DNA of 64,000 nt from positions 62,001 through 126,000 of the forward strand of contig ONPD01000011.1 of assembly GCA_900319625.1 (NCBI GenBank), read 5' to 3'. Origin of the DNA: an uncultured Treponema sp. (GTDB lineage Bacteria; Spirochaetota; Spirochaetia; Treponematales; Treponemataceae). The stretch's first letter is position 1, and each line of letters starts with the position of its first letter. Both the position numbers and the translations under genes were made by a program. The notes under the pieces were generated by a model that worked only from the letters and a program-made list of their open reading frames with translations, had not been told where the DNA came from and searched no databases. This document shows positions 36,700 to 44,139 of this stretch, piece by piece.

Positions 36700-36984
36700 T
36701 TAGTCACCAAAAAGGGCATTGAAGGCTGCTTTTGCATTTGCAGCTTTATTGTCTGTGGCTATACTGTCTGCAGAAATAATGGCTGCTACAGAAAAATAAT
36801 CACAAAAGTTTGCGCGTTCTTTGTCTTTTACAAGTTCATCCACTGTTTCGCGGCAGTCATAATGACTTCCCTTAGAATAAAATTTGCAGTTGATGCAGGA
36901 ATGCAAATCTGCGCCGCAAAAATCACAGGTCGAAGAACGGGTGATAGATGTTTGATTAATTGGTTTTCCACATTTTTTACACAT
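36700..36984 (-). CDS. Small zinc-ribbon protein
   Basis: A 94-residue protein with CKKCGKP, RSSTCDFCGADLHSCINCKFYSKGSHYDCRE and KDKERANFCDYFS: six or more cysteines in CxxC pairs, a zinc-binding ribbon known to me as a conserved small protein. The start at 36984 is chosen over 37080, since the protein pattern begins there and a TATACT box ends 6 nt before the ATG. Function unknown. Confidence 0.8.
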   Translation of the reverse strand: MCKKCGKPINQTSITRSSTCDFCGADLHSCINCKFYSKGSHYDCRETVDELVKDKERANFCDYFSVAAIISADSIATDNKAANAKAAFNALFGD

Positions 36985-37146
36985 AAATTCAGTATAAATT
37001 GTATTTTTTAGTTTGTCTTGAAAAATTTTATTGCTACTCTTTTTATCACAAGTTCTGGAAACGGCCTTGATGGAAAACACGATGGCTGCCTTTTTACCTG
37101 CAAGGTTGATGCAAAAGGTGTAAAAACAGATTTTGCCAGGCTTTAA

Positions 37147-38067
37147 TTACACATATTCTTCCACAATGCTCAAAACCGGCTCTAGATAAGTCGGTCCAAA
37201 AAGGTTCAGGTGATTTAAAAGCTGGTAGAGGTTGTAAAGGTCGCGGCGCTCTTCGTAACCAGGCTGGAGAGGATAGGCCTGATTGTAGGCATCGTAAAAG
37301 CCTTGCGGGAAGCCGCCAAAAAGCTGAGTCATAGCAAGATCTGCTTCGCGGTGACCGATGTAGCAGGCCGGGTCTATAAGAACCGGTTTTCCTTCTGCAC
37401 TGCACATAACGTTTCCTGCCCAGAGGTCTCCGTGCAAAATGGAAGGTTTTTCCGGTTCAATAAGGAAGCGGTCAAGATTATCAAGGAGTTTTGTGATTTT
37501 TTCGCGGTCTGAAGGGGTAAAATAGGAATCTGCATCGTGGAACTGAGGGGCAAGGCGATTGTCTCTGAAAAATTCTATCCAGGTGCGGGCAGGTGTATTT
37601 TTCTGCGGGCGGGCGCCAATGAAATTGGCCTGAAAAAAGCCGAACTGTGTCTCTTTATCCGAAAGAATCTTTGAAGTGTCTGCCTTGTGAAGTGCCGCCA
37701 GATCCTTCGCAAAAGCTTCCCAGAAGTTTTTGTTTTTCTCTCCACTAGGAATGTAATCTAATAGAAGAAAACTGTAGCCCACATCTTCACCGTCATCAGT
37801 TCCGGTACAGATTATTTTTGGAGTTTCAATTGTGTGAGTAGCGGCAATTGCTGTAAGTCCGTCTGCTTCTGCAGTAAAAAAGCCGGTATTATTTTTGGCA
37901 TTTGCCTTCATAAAAATCTTATCGCCGGTGCTTAGGGTAAGGGCATAGGCCTTGTTTATATCACCGCCGCGAAGTCTGTCTGTCTTAGTGATTGCCACAG
38001 AAGAGCCAAAAAGATCAACAAGGGCTCGTGCAAGAGAAGTGAAATGAGGTACTTTGCTTTTAGTCAT
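37147..38067 (-). CDS. Fructosamine kinase-family protein
   Basis: A 306-residue kinase-like protein of the fructosamine-3-kinase family, which phosphorylates glycated lysines or sugars bound to amines. The P-loop-like start is RLRGGDINKAYAL, the catalytic loop is LHGDLWAGNVM, the metal-binding Asp is in VLIDPACYIGHREADLAM, and FGGFPQGFYDAY follows. Soluble. No SD; TATAAT ends 6 nt before the ATG on the minus strand. Confidence 0.92.
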   Translation of the reverse strand: MTKSKVPHFTSLARALVDLFGSSVAITKTDRLRGGDINKAYALTLSTGDKIFMKANAKNNTGFFTAEADGLTAIAATHTIETPKIICTGTDDGEDVGYSFLLLDYIPSGEKNKNFWEAFAKDLAALHKADTSKILSDKETQFGFFQANFIGARPQKNTPARTWIEFFRDNRLAPQFHDADSYFTPSDREKITKLLDNLDRFLIEPEKPSILHGDLWAGNVMCSAEGKPVLIDPACYIGHREADLAMTQLFGGFPQGFYDAYNQAYPLQPGYEERRDLYNLYQLLNHLNLFGPTYLEPVLSIVEEYV

Positions 38068-38114
38068 GCTAGTATTATAGCATATTGCTCTGATATAATT
38101 AATTGAGGTGTAAA

Positions 38115-38735
38115 ATGAGTAATGTTCTTTTTATTAACGGAAGTCCGCACGCGCACGGAAATACTTCAATTGCGATTGAAGAAATGAAAAAGATTTTTGC
38201 AGAGCAGGGGATTGAAACTACTGTTATGCAGATTGGAAACAAGTCTATCCGTGGCTGCGTTGCCTGCGGTTCCTGTGCAAAAAACGGAAAGTGCGTTTTT
38301 GATGACCAGGTAAACGAGGCGGCTGAACTTCTTGAAAAAGCAGATGGACTTGTGCTTGCAAGCCCGGTTTATTATGCCTCTGCAAACAGTACCCTTACAG
38401 CTCTATGCGACAGACTCTTTTACAGCTGCCACTGTGATTTGACTATGAAGGTTGGCGCTTCTATTGCGGTTGCCCGCCGCGGAGGCTGTTCTGCAACTTT
38501 TGACCAGCTGAACAAATATTTTACAATCAGCGGAATGCCGGTAGCTTCCAGCCAGTACTGGAACAGTGTTCACGGCCGCGTCCCAGGCGATGCAGAAAAG
38601 GACGAAGAAGGCTTACAGACAATGCGAACTCTTGCCCGCAACATGAGTTTTTTGATTAAGAGTATTGCTCTTGGTAAGGAAAAGTTCGGCCTTCCGGAAG
38701 TTGAAGAGTGGAAACCTACGCATTTTATCAGATAG
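38115..38735 (+). CDS. Flavodoxin-fold NAD(P)H-dependent FMN reductase
   Basis: A 206-residue flavoprotein: FMN loop NGSPHAHGNTSIA, then CVACGSCAKNGKCVF, which may hold a cluster or disulfide, and ASPVYYASANSTL for the flavin. Family members reduce quinones or act as iron-sulfur flavoproteins. The ATG at 38115 has a GAGGTG site and is preferred over a TTG at 38103. TATAAT is at 38094-38099. Confidence 0.9.
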   Translation: MSNVLFINGSPHAHGNTSIAIEEMKKIFAEQGIETTVMQIGNKSIRGCVACGSCAKNGKCVFDDQVNEAAELLEKADGLVLASPVYYASANSTLTALCDRLFYSCHCDLTMKVGASIAVARRGGCSATFDQLNKYFTISGMPVASSQYWNSVHGRVPGDAEKDEEGLQTMRTLARNMSFLIKSIALGKEKFGLPEVEEWKPTHFIR

Positions 38736-38906
38736 ATTAGGACTATTTTCCTTTACGGTATCTACGCTTTTATCATTCGCCGTATTTGGCACTACCTATA
38801 AAACCGTACAGTATATCTATCCCACTATTTAATCTAGGGTTACTTTTAAAATCCACGCATAGTGGTATTATGATATAATAATACGATTATATAGGAGTGA
38901 TATGCT

Positions 38907-39368
38907 ATGCTGGAACTGAGAAATGTGCCGCTGACAACAGATGAAATCCTTTCAGATGCATATGGAGATTCTTATAGAGAAGAGGAAAGAATTAAAAAGT
39001 TTCTCCAGAGAATAAAAGAAGATGACCGTGAAAAAGTCCGCGAACTTCTTGATGCTTTTCTGAACCAGGACCTGGTTCACGTTGATATGGTTGATGTGGA
39101 ATGCTGCTTTCCATCAGATAAGGAAATTGAATATTTCGAGTTCGAATCAACCGGAGCTGCCGTAGAGTATTTTTCTAAGCGTGAAAAAATAAAGAACATG
39201 CTGATTGTTATTTATAATGGAAAAGAAGAAATGACTATGTTAGAAGTTGCGGATATTATAAAAGCTCTGGTAGATGCCGCCGTTGATGATTTTGAAAAAA
39301 TGGAACAACTTTGGGTTCCTGTATTAAAGTCACCCAAAGGATATTTGCGTCTGCTGGTGCAATCCTAA
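38907..39368 (+). CDS. Hypothetical acidic protein
   Basis: A 153-residue soluble protein without a recognised family. It is very acidic (IKEDDREKVRELLDAFLNQDLVHVDMVDVECCFPSDKEIEYFEFESTG). It has an AGGAG ribosome site. It converges on the AAA ATPase gene with 3 bp between stops; no functional link is shown. Confidence 0.6.
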   Translation: MLELRNVPLTTDEILSDAYGDSYREEERIKKFLQRIKEDDREKVRELLDAFLNQDLVHVDMVDVECCFPSDKEIEYFEFESTGAAVEYFSKREKIKNMLIVIYNGKEEMTMLEVADIIKALVDAAVDDFEKMEQLWVPVLKSPKGYLRLLVQS

Positions 39369-39371
39369 TGC

Positions 39372-41069
39372 CTACACAGCAAATCCCACTCGTCTAAATG
39401 TTCCTGCTGCGGCATCCAGCTTTTCTACCCGGCACATTTCAACAATGTCGGAGAAGGCGGGGCGCTTGCCGGAGATGATTTCTTTCATTTCGGCTTTGCG
39501 CACTATGTTGTCAATTTCACCGCCGGACAGATTGTATGTGACAGCTAACTGCCGGGTATTTTCTGCGCTCAACCATGGCAGTTTGTTTCTCCAGATTGCC
39601 TTCTTTGCTTCCACTGTCGGATTTTCAAATTTAATCTTAAAAAGGAAGCGGCGTTCAAAGGCCGGGTCAAGGTTATCTGTCAGGTTTGTTGTGGCTATCA
39701 GAATGCCTTCCAGATTTTCCATTTCCTCCAGAATAATGTTTTGAATCGAGTTTTCTGTCTGGGCAGTATTTGAGTAAGATATATCTTTACGCTTACTGAA
39801 AACGGCATCGCATTCATTGAAAAGAAGAATCGGAGTGCGGCCGCATTTCAATTTCTTCATTTTGTTGCAGAGCTCTTTATAATCAGTAAATACCTGTTTG
39901 ATTTTCTTTTCGCTTTCGCCAAACCAGGCACTTTTTGTATCAGAAATTTCTACCTGCATAATTGATCGGCCGGTCTTTTTTGCAAGCTGATAAACAGTTT
40001 CGGTTTTACCACAGCCGGGTGCACCGTGAAGAAGGACTGCAATTCCACAGGGAAGGCCCTTGTCTGAAAGCTTCTTTTGAATCTGACTGAATTTTGACTG
40101 GGTCAGCGACTGGCGAAGATCATTAATCTGTTTTTGATTTTCTTCGCTGTAGAAAAGCTTTTTCGCGCGGATATCCTCAGGCTTTTTGAGTTTTTTGTCA
40201 TCAATTTTTGCAGAATAAAGTTCATAATCGTCATCAAGAAAGAATTTTTTGCCCTCTTCTGTAAGGGTAATTTTTGAATCAATCATATTTCCCTTTTCTG
40301 TAAATTCAACAAGTCCTTTTTGCATAAGGATATGCTTTTCATCAAAAAATTGTCTGGCAATTCTAAAGCGTTCAGAGTCTTCGTAAATATCATCAATTGT
40401 AGAACAAAGGCAGGATGGCATTCCACTCAGGCTGTCATTGCAGATATCATAAAACATAAAACGGGTTTTGCAGTCACAAATCGATTCTTTACAGCGGATT
40501 ACAAAAGGAATTGTTTCGTTGCTTTCTTCATAATCCTTCAGCTGGCATACAAGATCGTCAACTGTGTTATCTGTAAACTTATTGTTTTCATAAAGGTTCG
40601 ACGCCTTTGCAACAAAGTCCAGATATGAGGTTTCTTTTTTCATATTGTGAGAGATTACTTCGTTATTCAAAACCTTTTTAATTACTTCTCGTGTTACTGA
40701 GAAAGTTGATTTTGAATCGGTAAAATCCAGCAAGCCCTTTTGTCTGAGGGCGACAAAATCAGAATACATTGCGGCAACTCTTAAAACATTCACCGAAAGA
40801 AAATCTGCATATTCGCTCGGGAAAATCTGATCGTTATTACTGAAATGCTGGTAAATTGAAAAACACAAAATCCAGGTCTGGTTTTCTGTTGTATTGAAAT
40901 ATTCATTAAGGCGGAGGATAGTTGTCTGATAGAGGGTAGTGTGTTTTGGACTGAGCCGGCTTTCTACAATTGAGTCACAGATTACCTTGATGTTTGATAA
41001 GACATTCCATCTTGTTTTTACGGGCATGTCCATTTTCTGTGTTGTCTTCTTTGTGATTGAATTGTTCAT
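39372..41069 (-). CDS. AAA+ ATPase
   Basis: A 565-residue protein with a single AAA+ module in the C-terminal half: Walker A GAPGCGKTE, Walker B ILLFNECDAVF (Asn in place of the usual Asp, but the catalytic Glu is kept), sensor 1 ATTNL, and arginine finger region DPAFERRFLFKI. The N-terminal half is helical with winged-helix-like repeats and no recognised domain. Similar to FtsH/CDC48-type remodelling ATPases. AGGAGT site before the ATG. Client unknown. Confidence 0.85.
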   Translation of the reverse strand: MNNSITKKTTQKMDMPVKTRWNVLSNIKVICDSIVESRLSPKHTTLYQTTILRLNEYFNTTENQTWILCFSIYQHFSNNDQIFPSEYADFLSVNVLRVAAMYSDFVALRQKGLLDFTDSKSTFSVTREVIKKVLNNEVISHNMKKETSYLDFVAKASNLYENNKFTDNTVDDLVCQLKDYEESNETIPFVIRCKESICDCKTRFMFYDICNDSLSGMPSCLCSTIDDIYEDSERFRIARQFFDEKHILMQKGLVEFTEKGNMIDSKITLTEEGKKFFLDDDYELYSAKIDDKKLKKPEDIRAKKLFYSEENQKQINDLRQSLTQSKFSQIQKKLSDKGLPCGIAVLLHGAPGCGKTETVYQLAKKTGRSIMQVEISDTKSAWFGESEKKIKQVFTDYKELCNKMKKLKCGRTPILLFNECDAVFSKRKDISYSNTAQTENSIQNIILEEMENLEGILIATTNLTDNLDPAFERRFLFKIKFENPTVEAKKAIWRNKLPWLSAENTRQLAVTYNLSGGEIDNIVRKAEMKEIISGKRPAFSDIVEMCRVEKLDAAAGTFRRVGFAV

Positions 41070-41145
41070 ATTGATACTCCTAAATATTAATCTGGCTTAA
41101 GTGTAGTACCGGTTTAAACTGCAACAAGTATCCTTTTTAAAAAAA

Positions 41146-42099
41146 TTAATTCCACCTGTAACCGTAGTCCGTAAAAATCTTTACTGCCTCCTCAAAAGAA
41201 AGCTTATCCGGAATTGCCTTCCATTTTTCAATCGCGTTTTTCATCAGCTGATTATCTGGCCTATGAAAAACAAGCTTGTCGATTCCCATTACATCAGCCA
41301 CATAAATTTGTGCAAGGTAAATTAATTCCTTGTGATTGCGCATATTGCCGCAGCCCCAGTTTCCCGTATGGATTTCTGTAAATGGGACTTTGTCTTTTAT
41401 ACCCCGTCTTTTGATTCCTCCAAAACCTGCAAAAAGAGTGAGCAGGAGGAATATGATTTCCTTTTCCTTGTAAAGGCCGTCGCCGCCGTAAGGTGCCATC
41501 ATTGAAATTACATTGTTTGTTTTGTCCCAGGTGATATTCTGCTTTTCGCCAGTGCAAATGCTTACCCACTGAGGGACGCCTTCAAAAAGAATAGGGGTAA
41601 GAATTGTGGTGCCGCCATTTTTGTGCAGAAGAGTAGAGTCTGTGATTCCGCTCTGGTCCAGAAAAAGACTTGCCTTGTGGAGCAGGGGCATTTCCATTAC
41701 CATTGCCGCTTCCTGACTGCGGGCTTCGCTTCCCCATTCTCTAAAAGCTTTTTCTGAGGCAAAATTTACATACCAGATTTTTGTGTCTGAAGTAGGGGCG
41801 ATGTCGGCACCTGTTTCTCCTGTAAATCCGTAATCATAGCCTAGTTCGCAAAAAGAAAGCTTCACGCCATGCTTTGTAAGACACTTTCTTTGTGTATCAG
41901 CAGCTTCCGGAAAAAGGTATTTTGAGATTCTGACAAGTCCATGCTGGGCTTTATGAAAAGATTTTGCATCTTCATAAATCTCTTTTTTCTTTTGATTTTC
42001 AAACTCTTCATCTGGGAAAAGTTTTTCGTCCATCAACTGCTGTACTCTTACCGAGGTGAAGATCATTTCTTTTGATAATTTCAAAGCTAAGTTATTCAT
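41146..42099 (-). CDS. PARG-like (poly-ADP-ribose glycohydrolase fold) protein, tentative
   Basis: A 317-residue protein. IHTGNWGCGNMRNHKELIYLAQIYVADVMGIDKLVF strongly recalls the C-terminal signature of poly(ADP-ribose) glycohydrolases (TGNWGCGAFGG...), and YVNFASEKAFREWGSEARSQEAAMVMEMP lies where the family's catalytic QEE loop would be. If so, the second Glu is Ala here and the GGG loop is altered, so activity is doubtful. No neighbouring ADP-ribosyltransferase is seen. Fold call is from memory and moderate. Confidence 0.5.
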   Translation of the reverse strand: MNNLALKLSKEMIFTSVRVQQLMDEKLFPDEEFENQKKKEIYEDAKSFHKAQHGLVRISKYLFPEAADTQRKCLTKHGVKLSFCELGYDYGFTGETGADIAPTSDTKIWYVNFASEKAFREWGSEARSQEAAMVMEMPLLHKASLFLDQSGITDSTLLHKNGGTTILTPILFEGVPQWVSICTGEKQNITWDKTNNVISMMAPYGGDGLYKEKEIIFLLLTLFAGFGGIKRRGIKDKVPFTEIHTGNWGCGNMRNHKELIYLAQIYVADVMGIDKLVFHRPDNQLMKNAIEKWKAIPDKLSFEEAVKIFTDYGYRWN

Positions 42100-42264
42100 A
42101 CGATAAAAAATAATCCTGAAAATTTAAATCGTCAACCGTGCTCGTACATTTGACAAGTGTATTAATCCCATTTTTTACTGGAGCCTGACTTGCCTAATCT
42201 CAGATTTGGCTTTATCTTTGTTTTTGCCGGCAAGAAAACAAGACTTTGGAGGATAAAGTAAATT

Positions 42265-42537
42265 ATGAGAACAATCAGAGAAGTAATGAATATGGATGTA
42301 AGAGATCTTGAATTTTCAGTGCGCTGCATCAATTGTATGGCGCGCATGAATATCAAGAAGCTCTCCGAGCTGACCGCAATGGCAAAAGACGACATTTCAA
42401 AAATGCGCAACATCGGCAAAAAATCTATTGACGAAATGGATGGCAAGCTGGCAGAAATTGGGCTTTGGTGGCAGATGAGCGACCAAGACTGGCTGAACTG
42501 GGGGATGTGTCATATTGAGTGGATAAAAACACATTAA
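42265..42537 (+). CDS. Stand-alone RNA-polymerase alpha-CTD-like protein (copy 1)
   Basis: A 90-residue protein whose core (LEFSVRCINCMARMNIKKLSELTAMAKDDISKMRNIGKKSIDEMDGKLAEIGL) matches the helix-hairpin-helix of the RpoA C-terminal domain: NCL/MxRxxI, LSEL and MRNIGKKSIDEM. The N-terminal alpha domain is absent. A Trp-rich tail (WWQMSDQDWLNWGMCHIEWIKTH) is unique to this pair. GGAGG site. A paralogue follows at 42702. Confidence 0.78.
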   Translation: MRTIREVMNMDVRDLEFSVRCINCMARMNIKKLSELTAMAKDDISKMRNIGKKSIDEMDGKLAEIGLWWQMSDQDWLNWGMCHIEWIKTH

Positions 42538-42701
42538 TTATTCTATTTATATAAATAGTGTATTTATCGCGAAATGTCAGGTGGTATAGATAAATCAATC
42601 TGTACCCCTGATTAGATTTACATTATAATTAATATAAATAAAAAAACATTCCTTTTGGAGTTACGGATAATAATAGTTTTATCTGCGTTAAAGGAGAAAC
42701 A

Positions 42702-42968
42702 ATGAAAACAATCAAAGAAGTAATGAATATGAACGTAGGGGAGGTTCTTGGACTTTCAGTGCGCAGCTGCAACAGCTTGCGGCGTGTGAATATAGAAAAG
42801 CTTTCCGAGCTGACCGCAATGTCAAAAGATAATCTGTTTAACAACGGCATAAAAACAATTGATGAAATAGACAGCAAGCTGACTGAAATAGGCCTCTGCT
42901 GGCAGATGGCCGACCGTGACTGGGCAAACTGGGGCACGAGTCACATCGAATGGATTAAGGCGCATTAA
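42702..42968 (+). CDS. Stand-alone RNA-polymerase alpha-CTD-like protein (copy 2, diverged)
   Basis: An 88-residue paralogue of the protein encoded at 42265-42537. The first helix and the tail (CWQMADRDWANWGTSHIEWIKAH) are conserved, but the loop RNIGKKS is reduced to NNGIKT, so DNA or factor contacts probably differ. AAGGAGA ribosome site. Confidence 0.75.
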   Translation: MKTIKEVMNMNVGEVLGLSVRSCNSLRRVNIEKLSELTAMSKDNLFNNGIKTIDEIDSKLTEIGLCWQMADRDWANWGTSHIEWIKAH

Positions 42969-43030
42969 TTTCTATTTATTTTTTCGCATCCTTTAAAAAT
43001 ATAGGTGGTAGACAAAGTGCCTAACACCTC

Positions 43031-43068
43031 AAAAAAAAAGTGAGTAATTACTGTCAATTACTCACTAT
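43031..43068. terminator. Bidirectional intrinsic terminator
   Basis: A perfect 10-bp stem (GTGAGTAATT at 43040-43049, AATTACTCAC at 43056-43065) with nine A on the left; T-rich DNA follows on the right (about 43071-43084). It ends the alpha-CTD-like transcript. A second perfect stem, GTTACTCCCG/CGGGAGTAAC (43197-43223), lies further right without a T-run. Otherwise 42969-43300 holds nothing recognisable. Confidence 0.8.
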
Positions 43069-43300
43069 TGCTTTTTCTTTTTTTGTTTTTTCTTGTTATT
43101 TTCATCTCCTTTTGCCAGAGCTTCAAAAACCTCATATTACAGAAAGAGTTCCACCCAAAATTGTAAAAGCAGCAGGGCTTTTATGTTTGTAGGGGAGTTA
43201 CTCCCGGAAATTTCGGGAGTAACATATTTTGCTGCCATATGTGTCTTATATAAAGAAGAATAAGTGATATAATATATATAGAAGAAAAGAGGTAAAAAAA

Positions 43301-44044
43301 ATGGAAAAAGGTCTTACAGGTAACAAATTAAAATTAATAGCAATTCTTTCTATGACTCTGGATCATGTGATATCCGTGCTCTTCCCAAATTATCCGACGG
43401 ACTGGTGGATAATTTTACTTCATATTCTGGGAAGACTTGCGGCGCCGATTTTCTGGTATATGGTTGCAGAGGGCTATCATTACACCCACAACCTGAAAAA
43501 ATACCTTCTAAGGCTTTTTATTTTTTCTGTAATCGGGCATTTTGCCTACAATTTTGCCTTTGGAATTCCTTTTATTCCTTTTAAAACCAGCTGCTTTAAT
43601 CAGACCAGCGTTATCTGGCCTCTTTTCCTTGGCGTTCTGGGCCTGCACATTTCTGATAGCGAGAATTTGAAGCAATGGCAGAAGACCATACTGGTATTTG
43701 CGCTGGCCGCCCTGGCTTTTCCGTCTGACTGGTCAAGTCCGGCTTTTCTTGTGATTGTGTATTTTGGAGCTAACCGCGGGAATTTCAAAAAGCAGATGAT
43801 CATGATGCTTTTGTGGATTGCAGTTTATGCGACGGTTTATGTAATCTTCATCAATCCGATATACGGAATCCTTCAGATGGGGGTAGCCCTGACAATTCCT
43901 TTGCTGAAAAATTACAACGGTCAGCGCGGTTCTTTCAAAGGAATGAAATATTTCTTCTACTGGTATTATCCGGCTCACCTTGTAATTTGTGGAATCATCC
44001 GAATCCTTGTACACGGAAATATCGGAGTGATGATCGGCGGGTGA
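43301..44044 (+). CDS. TraX-family membrane protein
   Basis: A 247-residue membrane protein with about eight helices. GNKLKLIAILSMTLDHV at the start and LGRLAAPIFWYMVAEGYHYT are signatures of the TraX family, first known from F-plasmid pilin acetylation; chromosomal copies are common and may acylate other substrates. GAGG site. No other transfer genes are seen nearby. Confidence 0.9.
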   Translation: MEKGLTGNKLKLIAILSMTLDHVISVLFPNYPTDWWIILLHILGRLAAPIFWYMVAEGYHYTHNLKKYLLRLFIFSVIGHFAYNFAFGIPFIPFKTSCFNQTSVIWPLFLGVLGLHISDSENLKQWQKTILVFALAALAFPSDWSSPAFLVIVYFGANRGNFKKQMIMMLLWIAVYATVYVIFINPIYGILQMGVALTIPLLKNYNGQRGSFKGMKYFFYWYYPAHLVICGIIRILVHGNIGVMIGG

Positions 44045-44139
44045 GGGTACATTATTTCTTATAAGGGGCGTCTACGCTTTTACATCACGCAGCAAATATG
44101 ATAAAATATCATTATTCTTCTATATAAAAAGGTAAAATC

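Noticed and set aside
42702..42968. Treating the two alpha-CTD-like genes as an assembly duplicate
   Set aside because: They differ at many positions, including the key loop, so they are true diverged paralogues.
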